From: Meridianimarinicoccus sp. MJW13
Lineage (GTDB): Bacteria; Pseudomonadota; Alphaproteobacteria; Rhodobacterales; Rhodobacteraceae
Reading direction: 5' to 3'
Length of the DNA: 64,000 bases
NCBI RefSeq assembly: GCF_014901205.1
Contig: NZ_JACNMU010000003.1
Coordinates: 62,001 to 126,000, forward strand
Both the position numbers and the translations under genes were made by a program. The stretch's first letter is position 1. Each line of letters begins with the position of its first letter. The notes below the pieces were generated by a model that worked only from the letters and a program-made list of their open reading frames with translations, was not told where the DNA came from and did not search any database. Shown here one piece after another: positions 27,141 to 36,632 of this stretch.

Positions 27141-28322
27141 TTAGGCTGCGCGCGCTTTACTCATTTGATCGAGCCGTTCGGCGAAGGCACGTTCATCAAT
27201 GCCTTCTGACATTGCACGCCTGAAGAAGGCAGCTTGGGTTTCCGGAGCAAGTCCATTTGTTGGCGGGTCACGATCAAGGTTCGTCGGGAACGAGTACCCT
27301 TCGGCGGCCGCAGCGATTGCCGCGGACAATTCAGCGGCACCAAGCCTGTCTTCGTGCATGGCTCGAAGTGCATGCGGGTAAACCAGTTTGCACATCTTGT
27401 CGCGATCAATCGTCTCCATTGCGCGACCGAATGCCGACGATACTTGCAACAGGTTGGCGAGGCGATGAATGTCACGGCTCGTGTTAGCGCCGGCGGCGTG
27501 GAACAGGGCTGGATTGAAGAATACGGCATCGCCCTTCAAAAGCGGTAGCTGTACATGACGCTCTTCGAAAAGCGCCCGGAAGTCGTCCCGACGCCACGCC
27601 GCGTAGCCTGGCCGGTAGGCTTGCGAGAACGGGAGCAACTTGGTCGGGCCGCTCTCCAGTGGCATGTCGCAGTGCGCGACGGCCCCCTGAAGTGTGAGGA
27701 TAGGCGAGACGTCATGGACGTGGGCTGGGTAGGACGCGCTCACTTCGGCGGTTTGAAACCCCAGATGATAATCGCGATGTGCTTGCTGTGCCGCGCCGCC
27801 AGGATGCACGAGGTTCACCTGTGCCGTCATCTGGTAGTTCGGCCCCAGCCATGCTTCGCAGATTGTTGCGATGTCGGTATTGGCGAAATAATTCAGAAAG
27901 ACCTCGGGCGAGGCTTCGCAGAGCTTCTGCAGCGAGTTCCACAAGCGATCGTTTGCACCTGAGGCGGCGAAATGATCTGCGCCACCTCCGGTGCGCTGCT
28001 TTTCTTCCGCGATGATGCCTTCGTAAATGGTGGTCGCCGCATCCAGAACGGCTGTATCGCAAAAGGCCCCTTTCAAGACCACAACCCCTGCACCAGTGCG
28101 CAGCACTTGCGCCCATTCCGCCATGATCCCTTGGCGGACCCGATCATCCTCAAGAGCCGAACGCAGGTTCGCCATGTCGTAGATCGGGATATTGTGTTTG
28201 ATTGCAGCCGCCTGCGGAACCTGCTCGCGGCGTGTGGTTTGATTGATGATCGCCGTGAACTTTTTCAGATCGCAGGTATCGGGATCGTAGTAGGCTACGG
28301 TGTTCTCGACGATATCTCTCAT
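27141..28322 (-). CDS. Phytanoyl-CoA dioxygenase (PhyH) family Fe(II)/2-oxoglutarate oxygenase
   Basis: A 393-residue cytoplasmic non-heme iron oxygenase. The facial triad is visible: His182-x-Asp184 (AHRDYH) and distal His275 (FHAAGAN), with Arg287 (HRLANL) positioned to bind 2-oxoglutarate. Start ATG 28322 has a strong GGGAGGAG ribosome site. Bacterial PhyH proteins hydroxylate varied small molecules, and the substrate is not evident. It is divergent from the remains of a LacI-type regulator at 28370, probably its former regulator, which an IS3 element has destroyed. Expression may therefore now be constitutive. Confidence 0.87.
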   Translation of the reverse strand: MRDIVENTVAYYDPDTCDLKKFTAIINQTTRREQVPQAAAIKHNIPIYDMANLRSALEDDRVRQGIMAEWAQVLRTGAGVVVLKGAFCDTAVLDAATTIYEGIIAEEKQRTGGGADHFAASGANDRLWNSLQKLCEASPEVFLNYFANTDIATICEAWLGPNYQMTAQVNLVHPGGAAQQAHRDYHLGFQTAEVSASYPAHVHDVSPILTLQGAVAHCDMPLESGPTKLLPFSQAYRPGYAAWRRDDFRALFEERHVQLPLLKGDAVFFNPALFHAAGANTSRDIHRLANLLQVSSAFGRAMETIDRDKMCKLVYPHALRAMHEDRLGAAELSAAIAAAAEGYSFPTNLDRDPPTNGLAPETQAAFFRRAMSEGIDERAFAERLDQMSKARAA

Positions 28323-28369
28323 GGCGGCTCCTCCCTTTTCCTGGACACCATAGAGGCGGAGGCATTGCT

Positions 28370-28615
28370 TTGGGCGAGAAAAAACACCAAGTGACACACC
28401 GCCTTCCCAAAAAGGAAATTATTCGGCAGGTAAATTTGGCCACTGCTACACTCGATCGCGTTTTTGAATGGTCGGGCCCATATGAGCCCACAAACAAAGC
28501 TGCGCGTGACCGCCGCAATCGAAGAGTTGAAGGCCCACGAAGCACAGCTCGCCGCGCGCGGCAGACGTTTGTTTTGGATCTGGATTTCCCCCGGTTTGAT
28601 GGACGGTTATTGGCT
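28370..28615 (+). pseudogene. N-terminal remnant of a LacI-family regulator, frameshifted and cut by an IS3 element
   Basis: The DNA-binding head of a LacI-type regulator is readable in two frames. VTHRLPKKEIIRQVNLATATLDRVF (about 28391-28465) is the HTH. After a +1 shift, NGRAHMSPQTKLRVTAAIEEL followed by LAARGRRLF is the hinge region. Similarity then stops where the IS3 remnant begins near 28610. The effector-binding domain is gone. It diverges from the PhyH gene with about 50-70 bp between, the usual place for a local repressor. Confidence 0.65.
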
Positions 28616-29780
28616 TAGACACTCCAGCCCTTCAGCGGCTGTCCTTTTGTAGTTGATCGACGACTTGCAGCCCAAAGCCGAATGCCTGCGCGAGGGGTTG
28701 TATCGGTTTTCGATGAACGGGAAGCACGCAACACGCGCCTGGGCCTTGGTCTTGAACTTCCGCCGGTCGAGCAACTCGCATTGGAGCGTGGCGGAGAAGC
28801 TCTCGAACACGGCGTTGTCATAGAAATTGCCAACCGACCCCATCGACGGGCGCACGCCCATCATTTTTTTATCGCAGACCAAAGGCCACCGATGTGGACT
28901 GCGAGCCCTGGTCGCTATGATGAATGACGGTATCAGGTTTGCGTTGCGCCACCGCCATGTTCATTGCGTCGATGACGAGCTGACCTTTCTGATCATTGCA
29001 CATGGCTCAACTGATGATGCGGCGACTGAAGGCGTCCAGGACAACTGCAAGATACAGAAAGCCCGGCTGGGTCGGCACGTAGGTGATGTCTGCAACCAGC
29101 AATACACTAGGGTCTTCTGCATAGAAGTTCCGATCTACAAGGTCCCTGGCTGGCCGGGCACGTGGGTCACGTTCTGTCGTGACGACGTACTTGCGGCGGC
29201 TGACACCTCTCAAGTCCTTGGCGTTCATCATCCGTTCAATGCTCTTGCGACCAACGTGGATGCTTTCTTCAGCCAGTTCAGCGTGGATGCGCGGCGCACC
29301 ATAGGTTGACTTCGATGCCTCGTGGTTGTTGGCGATCCGATCGGTCAGCGCGTCATCAGCAACCTGCCGGGGGCTGGATGGCCTGCTGTCTTGGGCATGG
29401 AAACCGCTGCGGGAACACCCAAAGAGCGCGACATCAACTGGATCGAATACTCGGCTTGGTTCGCGGTCATGCATTTGAATACTTCCGCAATGTCACGTCG
29501 TTTTTTCAAGCCAAGTCGCGGCCTTTGACAGTATGTCCCGTTCCTGCCGAAGTTGCCGGACTTCTGTGCGAAGGGCCCGCAATTCATCCAACTCTACACT
29601 GGTCAGACGATCATCACTTTCGCCGCCATCAGCACCGGCCCGCTTGACCCAGCCATGAATCGTGGCTGCGCAGGGCCCATGCTCCCGCGCCGGACTCCCA
29701 ACACTTCGTCCGGCTCGCGCCAGATCCTGTCCAACGATTGGGGAGTACCTCAGACTTATTCAGATCGTTCATCTCGGGTG
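28608..29780 (-). mobile_element. Decayed IS3-family insertion sequence
   Basis: The minus strand carries both IS3 reading frames in broken form. orfA pieces include CAATIHGWVKRAG and LDELRALRTEVRQLRQERD (about 29690-29525). orfB pieces are STYGAPRIHAELAEE and VLLVADITYVPTQPGFLYLAVVLDAFSRRI (29474-29007, first DDE aspartate present), then VRPSMGSVGNFYDNAVFESFSATLQCELL and NRYNPSRRHSALGCKSSINY (28882-28607, second part with Glu). Several frameshifts and a changed orfA start mean it cannot transpose on its own. Terminal repeats could not be fixed, so the edges are approximate. Confidence 0.82.
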
Positions 29781-30040
29781 ACGGTGAACGACCCGACCCG
29801 TATAACCCCTTTACGCAAAGATAAAATCCGGACGCAGCCGGATGGGGAGAAACGTTTCTCAGGGGCAAGTGTCGGAGGAAACGGGACCCCCCCAAGACAT
29901 CCGGTCGTTGAAGGCGAGACATCAAGAAAAGCGGAAGTCGCCTTCGGACATTCGGTGCGCCTTGTCTCAAGGATCGCGATGCGGACCGAGTGTGAAATCG
30001 CTGCGCGTGCGCCAATATCCGCTTTGTGAAGACCTTGACG

Positions 30041-31078
30041 TCATTCTGCTGCAATAGGCTTGGCAATTTGCGAGATGCGTTGGAATTTCTTTCGATAGGC
30101 CGCGGGTGAAAGGCCGACGCCGCGTTTGAATACCCGGCGGAACGAAGCGGGGTCTTCATAGCCGACTGAACTACCGACATCGTCTATCGAATGCACATCT
30201 GTTTCAAGCATCTGCTTGGCTTCTTCGATCCTGAGCGACTGCACGTAATCTAAGGGTGCAAAGCCGGTTGCCGACCGGAACCGTCGAGAAAACGTGCGAG
30301 GATTCAGGCCGGATCGCGCAACCATCTGTTCGACAGGCTTGGGGACGGCGTAATTGTCAGCGATCCAAACCTGGCAGTCAGAAATCTGCGCATCCGAGAT
30401 TTCCATTGGACGGGTCATGACCGAATAAGGCGACTGGCCGTCAGAGTGGCCGCTGATCAGAAAGACCTTCGCGGTTTCGATCGCTTGCCGGTATCCGCAG
30501 AACCTGGCGATCAGGTAGATCGCCAAATCATGCCACGCGGTGACCCCGCCAACTGTCACAATGCGGTCTGCTTCGGCCTTCAGACACATGATGGACTCAC
30601 TGCAAAAAGCGACTTCCGGGAAATGGCGCTGAAACATGTCACGATACGCCCAATGCGCTGTCGCCTCTTTCCCGTCCAACAGCCCCGCTTCCGCAAGAAG
30701 CAGCGATCCGGAACAGACCGATGTAAGCATGGCCCCATCCGCGTGCATCTTTCGCAACCAGGCACTTTCCCGGGGGTATCGGTCCTTCGGTACATCGTAG
30801 ATCGACGTATACATGTCGCAGACGACAACGGCATCCGGTGTCGCCTGATTGTCGACTGACATATGCGGTTCAACCGGGATGTTGCCGATGCAATGAAATG
30901 GTTCCCCGTCTGCCGACGCGATCTTGATGTCCAACAACGCGTCACCCGGCGATCCGGGTATCATGTCACAGCGAACTGCGCCTGCGGAATGCAGGATATC
31001 AAACAACCCATAGAGAACCGACGCTGATGATTCCGGGGCGGCGAGCAGCACGATCTGGGGCTTTGCAGGTTGGGTCAT
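30041..31078 (-). CDS. GlxA-type regulator (DJ-1/PfpI domain plus AraC HTH)
   Basis: A 345-residue cytoplasmic regulator. Residues 1-190 form a DJ-1/PfpI-like domain with the nucleophile-elbow-like ADGAMLTSVCSGSLLLAEAGLLDG (Cys in the usual place). The C-terminal 120 residues hold AraC-type HTHs: VPKPVEQMVARSGLNPRTFSRRF and DVGSSVGYEDPASFRRVFKRGVGLSPAAYRK. Start ATG 31078 has AAGGAGC 5 bases upstream. It is divergent from the FAD oxidase at 31225, which it probably controls. Confidence 0.9.
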   Translation of the reverse strand: MTQPAKPQIVLLAAPESSASVLYGLFDILHSAGAVRCDMIPGSPGDALLDIKIASADGEPFHCIGNIPVEPHMSVDNQATPDAVVVCDMYTSIYDVPKDRYPRESAWLRKMHADGAMLTSVCSGSLLLAEAGLLDGKEATAHWAYRDMFQRHFPEVAFCSESIMCLKAEADRIVTVGGVTAWHDLAIYLIARFCGYRQAIETAKVFLISGHSDGQSPYSVMTRPMEISDAQISDCQVWIADNYAVPKPVEQMVARSGLNPRTFSRRFRSATGFAPLDYVQSLRIEEAKQMLETDVHSIDDVGSSVGYEDPASFRRVFKRGVGLSPAAYRKKFQRISQIAKPIAAE

Positions 31079-31224
31079 GACTGCTCCTTGTCCAATTCGG
31101 CACGGTATTGGCCAATTTGCCGTGGCCGTGTGTCCAGTATGCCTCGCACCTGGCCTCAATGCCACTCTGCTGGATTTGCGTGTTGGGATAGCGTGACCGC
31201 GAGTTTGGAAAAAGGATGCCCACA

Positions 31225-32619
31225 ATGGAAGATTTCACAAACACGCCAGATACGCTCTTGCTGGATTTTCATGGCGAGATGATCGACCCGGAAGATGCCC
31301 GATTTGATGCGGCGCGCGGTGTATGGAATGCGATGATAGATCGCCACCCTGCGCTGATCGCTCAATGCAGAACTGTCGGCGATGTGCAAACCGCAGTCAG
31401 GCTCGCGGCCGCCCGTGACCTGCCCATTGCCATTCGCGGTGGTGGTCACAATGTTGCGGGTCATGCAGTCTGTGATGGCGGCGTGATGATCGACCTCTCG
31501 CTCATGCGCGGCGTGACGGTTGATGCCTCGGCACGGGTGGCGAAGGTGCAGGGCGGCGCGCTTTGGCGCGATGTGGACGCTGCAACGCAGGCTCATGGGC
31601 TGGCAACACCAGGTGGGTTGATCTCCGATACTGGTGTCGCCGGATTGACGCTGTCAGGCGGTATCGGGTGGCTGCGTGCCCAGCATGGTTTGGCGATCGA
31701 CAATCTTGTGGCCGCGGACGTTGTCACTGCTGACGGGACACTGATCCACACAAGTGCAGAGGAAAACCCCGAACTGCTCTGGGCCCTGCAAGGTGGGGGT
31801 GGCAATTTCGGTGTCGTGGTCGGGTTCGAATTCGCACTTCATCCCATCGGTCCGGAAGTCATGTTCGCAGCCCCGATCTATGCCGTTGAAGACGGCCCCG
31901 AGCCCATTCGGGCCTGGCGTGACTTTCTGGACACGCACGGCGATTTCGTCGGCTCGCTATGTGAGTTTTCCACCGCAGGTGGCGAAGATTTCCCCGAGGA
32001 GCATTGGGGCAAGCGGGTCTACACCTTGGCCTGCATTTACAACGGTGATCCGGCCGAGGGCGAGGCGCTTCTCAAGCCGCTCAGCGAGCTTGGAAATATC
32101 GTCACCGATTTTTCCGGGCGGATGAACTATTGCGACGTGCAGCAACTGTTTGACACGCTCATGCCTGCCGGAGAGTTTCGCTGCTACTGGAAGGCCCGTT
32201 ATCTGACGGACCTTTCTGATGAGATGATTGATCTTGCCATGGCCAACGCCTTGGCAGCGCCGTCGGATAATTCGCTGTCATCACTCTGGAATTTTGGCGG
32301 AGCAACCGCGAAAGTTACGGCGGACGCCACTGCCTTTGGCGACAGGTCGATGGGATGGATGTATTCACTGGATGGCGTCTGGACCGACCCCGGTGACGAT
32401 GATGCAAACATCGCCTGGTCACGCGAAGGCTGGTCCAATAGCGAACGCTTTGGCCACCGTGGGCGGGCCTACCTGAATTTTCCGGGACTTGGTGAAGACA
32501 ACGCGGCACTAACGCGGGCAACTTTCGGTGCGAACTATGAACGGCTTGTCGAGATAAAAACCAGGTACGATCCGCAGAACCGGTTCCGCTTCAATCAGAA
32601 TATCGCCCCGACGGTTTAG
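31225..32619 (+). CDS. FAD-linked oxidase with BBE (berberine-bridge-like) C-terminus
   Basis: A 464-residue flavoenzyme. The N-terminal FAD_binding_4 domain contains AIRGGGHNVAGHAVCDGGVMIDL, whose His is the typical attachment site for 8-alpha-histidyl FAD. The middle has GLTLSGGIGWLRAQHGLAIDNL. The C-terminal BBE motif is YDPQNRFRFNQNI. Such enzymes oxidise sugars, alkaloids or other alcohols using O2. Start ATG 31225 is preferred over ATG 31216 because AAAAAGG then lies about 8 bases upstream. It diverges from the GlxA-type regulator. There is no signal peptide. Substrate unknown. Confidence 0.88.
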   Translation: MEDFTNTPDTLLLDFHGEMIDPEDARFDAARGVWNAMIDRHPALIAQCRTVGDVQTAVRLAAARDLPIAIRGGGHNVAGHAVCDGGVMIDLSLMRGVTVDASARVAKVQGGALWRDVDAATQAHGLATPGGLISDTGVAGLTLSGGIGWLRAQHGLAIDNLVAADVVTADGTLIHTSAEENPELLWALQGGGGNFGVVVGFEFALHPIGPEVMFAAPIYAVEDGPEPIRAWRDFLDTHGDFVGSLCEFSTAGGEDFPEEHWGKRVYTLACIYNGDPAEGEALLKPLSELGNIVTDFSGRMNYCDVQQLFDTLMPAGEFRCYWKARYLTDLSDEMIDLAMANALAAPSDNSLSSLWNFGGATAKVTADATAFGDRSMGWMYSLDGVWTDPGDDDANIAWSREGWSNSERFGHRGRAYLNFPGLGEDNAALTRATFGANYERLVEIKTRYDPQNRFRFNQNIAPTV

Positions 32620-32715
32620 GACCTGCGCATATTCACATCAATGACACGCATCCGCGGAGGTTGGTTTGGCACCGGAAAAAACCGACCCCGCAACTGGGAA
32701 ACTGTGACAAGCGAT

Positions 32716-33582
32716 ATGACAAAAGCACGAGCAACAATATTGGGGTTTGGAGCTGTGCTGATGTGGGCACTGCTGGCGCTTCTCACGGTCAAGACAGTGC
32801 CGATTCCACCCTTTCAACTGACCTCCATGTCATTTGCTGTTGGTGGCGTGCTTGGCCTTTGCTGGGTTATCGTCACGGGCGAGGTCAAGTCACTCGGGGG
32901 CGTGAGCTGGAAGATCTATGCCTTTGGGACAGCCGGGCTGTTTGGCTATCATTTCTTCTACTTCTCGGCATTGCGGCTCGCTCCGGCCGCAGAAGCGGGG
33001 CTGATTGCCTATCTTTGGCCCCTCCTGATCGTCTTGCTGTCGGGCCTTCTACCCGGCGAGCGACTCAAATCAGGGCACATTGTTGGTGGTTTGATTGGTT
33101 TTGCGGGGGCCGCAGTCATTGTAACCCAAGGCGCAACACGCTTCGAAGCGAGCGCGGGACTGGGATACGGGTTAGCCCTTTTGTGTGCTGTCACGTGGTC
33201 AGGCTATTCTGTCCTGTCTCGCAGGCTGGGTCAGACACCGACATCAAGCGTTGCGGTATTCTGCCTGGCAACATCACTCTTGTCTGGCATCGCCCATATT
33301 GGTCTGGAGACGACATTCCGACCGATTGGGATAACCGCCTGGCTTGCCGTTATTGGTTTGGGCGTCGGTCCTGTTGGACTTGCATTTTTCGTATGGGATG
33401 TGGGTGTGAAACAGGGCGACATTCAATTGTTAGGCGTCGCATCCTACGCCGCCCCATTGCTTTCGACATTCGTGCTCGTGGTCGCCGGTATCGCCGACAT
33501 GACGTGGGCGTTGCTTGTGGCAAGTGTGCTTATCACGTTTGGAGCTGTCCTGGCAGCTCGCGCAAGCCGATCAGCCGCATAG
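32716..33582 (+). CDS. EamA-family (DMT) transporter
   Basis: A 288-residue inner-membrane protein with ten predicted hydrophobic helices in two EamA repeats. The first repeat ends with APAAEAGLIAYLWPLLIVLLSGLLPGE and the second includes TPTSSVAVFCLATSLLSG and VGVKQGDIQLLGVASYAAPLLSTFVL, typical of YddG-like drug/metabolite (amino acid) exporters. ATG 32716 is taken because the hydrophobic part starts right after it; an upstream ATG at 32641 would add a 25-residue polar lead. It lies 96 bp after the FAD oxidase, so it may export the oxidase's product or substrate. Confidence 0.88.
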   Translation: MTKARATILGFGAVLMWALLALLTVKTVPIPPFQLTSMSFAVGGVLGLCWVIVTGEVKSLGGVSWKIYAFGTAGLFGYHFFYFSALRLAPAAEAGLIAYLWPLLIVLLSGLLPGERLKSGHIVGGLIGFAGAAVIVTQGATRFEASAGLGYGLALLCAVTWSGYSVLSRRLGQTPTSSVAVFCLATSLLSGIAHIGLETTFRPIGITAWLAVIGLGVGPVGLAFFVWDVGVKQGDIQLLGVASYAAPLLSTFVLVVAGIADMTWALLVASVLITFGAVLAARASRSAA

Positions 33583-33726
33583 CGGATGTCGTCTTATTTC
33601 AGACGTTGGGCATAGTCTATGGTTCCTGATGTCATCTCATTGCGATCGGCTTGCCGGTACGGTAATGTCCGGGCCGCCCCGCGATCGTCTTTGGACGATG
33701 GTGCTTTACCGACAGATAGATCCAAT

Positions 33727-35346
33727 TCATATCCCGTGCTTCCCTAAAAAGCCCACGGTTTCCTCAACGCATCGCAACCACGCCGGTTCATGCCCCAACA
33801 GAATGTGGTTCTTGCTTTCCAAAGGAACGAATTCAGCGCCGGGAATGGCGATGGCAAGTTCACGCCCCTGATCTATGGAAATTCTCTGATCCTCGCGGGC
33901 GTGGAAAACAATTGTTGGGGCACGTACTTTCGCAAGACTTTCACGCACATCAATGTGCCCGAAGGCTTCCTGAAAACGAACGGCATTATCAGGTGAGGTT
34001 GTCTGGCGTTGGAACTCGTCAAACCATGCCAGATCTTCCGGTTTTGAATCAGGCATGAACGTTTGCGAAAAAATATGCCGGTAGGCAGGATTTGAGGTCC
34101 CCCACCCGTGTTGCGTGAGCGTCAAAACCGCTTCACGACGCGCTTGTTCCTCAGCGCTGGCGCCAATGCGCCATCCGGTTGCGTATCCACCAATCAGGAT
34201 CAGTCCTGAAACCCGTTCGGGATGGCGTACGGCGTATTCGATCGAAACCGCGCATCCCTGCGAGATGCCCAAAAGCGGAAACCGTTCAAGTCCAAGCGCA
34301 TCAACGACGGTTTCCAGATCACGCACAAAGGCTTCAAAGCTGATGTCATTCACGTTCCAATCTGAAAGGCCGTTACCACGCTCATCATACCGCACAAAGG
34401 TTCGCTCGTACGCGCATGCCGCGAATGTGGGACCCCAGATCGGGCTGCCCCAATCAAGCTCAAGGTGGTTTAGCCAATTGGCTGCTTTAACCAGTGGTGG
34501 ACCGTCACCGACGGTTGCATAGGCAATTCGCGCCCCATCACGGGCCCGACAGAAACCGATCTTCTGCTTGCGCAACATGCGACGAGGCGTTGTCTCAACC
34601 GGGCGTTCATGACCAAGCACCTCGTTTGGAAGTTCTTGTATATCGGGCAGAAGCGATCCGATCGACGGTAACCCCGCCTCTCTGGCAGCTCTATGAAAGT
34701 CGGCTTCAGACTTGCGTGCTTCGTCAAGCCGACCGGACATCGCCAATGCCCGTATCAGGCTACGCGCAGCTTCTTTTTCAACCGGTGTTTCTTCTTGCCA
34801 CCGACGGGCCCACATGGCGCGCTCTTCCGGGGAAAGCTCTGGATGCAAGGCCAAACGCCGCAGAACATTAAGCTGCATCAACCGAACATTTTCGCGCTCT
34901 GAGACAATCCACTGCTGGAAAACCTCAGAGCCCGCACTGTCCAGACCCTCAAGAAAAGGACGTTCCAATAATTCGGCCATGTTCCGAAGTTCGGAGGGTG
35001 GAATAAACGGTGGGTCATCATTCAATCTGACCCAGATGTGTCGCAACTCGACGTGCAGATCGTCCAGGTCCAGCGTAACCCGCTCCCGATCTGCGATAAT
35101 GCGCCTGACGCCGTCACGATCGACAACTTTGCGGATCTTGCTCAGCGCCCAGCGAAGAGACGCACGCGGATCGTCCGGCAGGTCCCAAAACAACTCGCAA
35201 AGACGTTCCCGACGGATCGGTCGTCCATTCGCTGCCAGATATCCGAGTAACGCACGCGTCTTTCGAGACGCCGGTAACGCGATCTCCCCGCTGTCGGCAG
35301 CAACCGTCAATTCGCCCAATAAAGACATGCGCAAAAGAGGGATCAT
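33727..35346 (-). CDS. BTAD-type transcriptional regulator fused to an alpha/beta hydrolase
   Basis: A 539-residue fusion. Residues 5-95 form a winged-helix DNA-binding domain (RKTRALLGYLAANGRPIRRERLCELFW, LRWALSKIRKVV). Residues 95-235 are a BTAD helical domain as in SARP/AfsR-type regulators. Residues 255-535 are an alpha/beta-hydrolase domain with an apparently complete triad: Ser362 (GISQG), Asp486 (HAREDQ) and His514 (KNHILLG). A one-component regulator with an active-looking hydrolase suggests sensing or destruction of an ester or lactone ligand. It diverges from the methyltransferase gene at 35465, its likely target. Confidence 0.82.
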   Translation of the reverse strand: MIPLLRMSLLGELTVAADSGEIALPASRKTRALLGYLAANGRPIRRERLCELFWDLPDDPRASLRWALSKIRKVVDRDGVRRIIADRERVTLDLDDLHVELRHIWVRLNDDPPFIPPSELRNMAELLERPFLEGLDSAGSEVFQQWIVSERENVRLMQLNVLRRLALHPELSPEERAMWARRWQEETPVEKEAARSLIRALAMSGRLDEARKSEADFHRAAREAGLPSIGSLLPDIQELPNEVLGHERPVETTPRRMLRKQKIGFCRARDGARIAYATVGDGPPLVKAANWLNHLELDWGSPIWGPTFAACAYERTFVRYDERGNGLSDWNVNDISFEAFVRDLETVVDALGLERFPLLGISQGCAVSIEYAVRHPERVSGLILIGGYATGWRIGASAEEQARREAVLTLTQHGWGTSNPAYRHIFSQTFMPDSKPEDLAWFDEFQRQTTSPDNAVRFQEAFGHIDVRESLAKVRAPTIVFHAREDQRISIDQGRELAIAIPGAEFVPLESKNHILLGHEPAWLRCVEETVGFLGKHGI

Positions 35347-35464
35347 TTTTTGAAAACCTTAAATTACAACGAAAATTCTAGTCAATTCCAACGCTCGTTA
35401 CAACGCTGTTGCACACGGTCAGACGTCAGAAAAGCCTCAGCAGACTTAGACCGGAGACTTAAAA
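35347..35464. promoter_or_regulatory. Divergent control region between the hydrolase-fused regulator and the methyltransferase
   Basis: This 118-bp AT-rich gap must hold both promoters. It contains the related half sites CAACGCTCGTTA and CAACGCTGTTGCAC at about 35390-35413, the second with a small CAAC...GTTG dyad; these could be operator sequences. The boxes are suggestive only. Confidence 0.35.
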
Positions 35465-36409
35465 ATGACCAAATCGAAAATCCACACCCTGCCCCACCAG
35501 ACTGACCAGAAATTCGTGACGGACGCCGGCTTTGAAACATCAATGCTGTTCCACAAGGGCTATGATATGCCCCATTTCGCATTCTTCCCGATGCTGCGCA
35601 GCGTAGATGGCCGTGCAGCGATGAAGGAGTATATTGCACCTTTCATGGAGACCGCCCGCCAACATGGTGCTGGGTTCATCCTCGACACCAACACGTGGCG
35701 GTCCAGCCCCGACTGGCTCGATTTGCTTGGCTATGACAAAGGCGATCACGTCGAGATCAACCGCGAGGCCGTGGCATTTGCCCAGGAGCTTCGCCGGGAA
35801 TTCGGTGAAGGCGAAAACGTCGTTGTCAATGGTGTGATCGGTCCGCGCGGTGATGGTTATGACCCGTCAACTATCATGACCGCAAGCGACGCCGAGGACT
35901 ACCATGCTTTTCAGGTTGGTGTATTCGCCGACAATGGCGTGGATATGGTGTCAGCACTCACCATGACCAACACACCGGAAGCGATCGGCATTGCGCGTGC
36001 GGCTGGAGAACGCGGCCTGCCCTGTGCAATCAGCTTTACACTGGAAACTGATGGGCATCTGCCCACCGGCGAGACGCTGGGGCATGCCATTGCAGAGGTC
36101 GATGCGAGCTGTTTCCACAAGCCCGCCTACTACATGATCAATTGCGCACACCCGGACCATTTCACCGGCATCTTGCAGCAACGTGGAGAGTGGGTGAACC
36201 GCATCCAGGGGTTGCGTTGCAATGCGTCGCGCATGTCTCATGCGGAACTCGACTGTTGCGAAGAACTGGATGACGGCAACCCGGGCGAACTTGCACAGCA
36301 GTATTCGGAAATCACGCGTTTCTTGCCCAGGCTGAACGTCTTTGGCGGTTGTTGTGGGACCGATCATCGGCACGTCGCAAAGATCTGCGACGCCCTGCAT
36401 GCCGACTGA
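35465..36409 (+). CDS. Homocysteine S-methyltransferase-family protein
   Basis: A 314-residue cytoplasmic enzyme of the S-methyltransferase (PF02574) family. The zinc-binding cysteines are in place: Cys near residue 225 (INCAHP) and the pair near residue 296 (FGGCCGTD). The N-terminal TDAGFETSMLFH replaces the usual DGGMGTEL block. Members transfer a methyl group from S-methylmethionine, SAM or betaine-type donors to homocysteine or other thiols/selenols. ATG 35465 follows GGAG. It is divergent from the BTAD-hydrolase regulator, and an MddA-like methyltransferase gene starts 223 bp after it, suggesting a small methyl/sulfur module. Confidence 0.87.
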   Translation: MTKSKIHTLPHQTDQKFVTDAGFETSMLFHKGYDMPHFAFFPMLRSVDGRAAMKEYIAPFMETARQHGAGFILDTNTWRSSPDWLDLLGYDKGDHVEINREAVAFAQELRREFGEGENVVVNGVIGPRGDGYDPSTIMTASDAEDYHAFQVGVFADNGVDMVSALTMTNTPEAIGIARAAGERGLPCAISFTLETDGHLPTGETLGHAIAEVDASCFHKPAYYMINCAHPDHFTGILQQRGEWVNRIQGLRCNASRMSHAELDCCEELDDGNPGELAQQYSEITRFLPRLNVFGGCCGTDHRHVAKICDALHAD

Positions 36410-36632
36410 TGGAGGGAGCAACGCAAAGATCCAACTGCTTCGTGCCTCGCTCAGCCGAACTCATGGAAACTAGACAGCTCGCAACAAGTCCAGGGTGCTC
36501 ACCAGGACTTTGGACACCCATGCATTGACTCAATTGGGTTTCCCACCGGCGCAACTGACATCCCGATTGCGCGATTGGCGTTTGCCGGAACTCCAGGCTC
36601 AAGGCATTGAAATTATGAAGAAAGGAGAAAGA

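Noticed and set aside
29629-30180. Minus-strand open frame of 183 codons overlapping the IS3 remnant and the GlxA-type gene
   Set aside because: Its beginning is antiparallel debris of the GlxA regulator in another frame and its end is frameshifted IS3 orfA; it is not a gene of its own.
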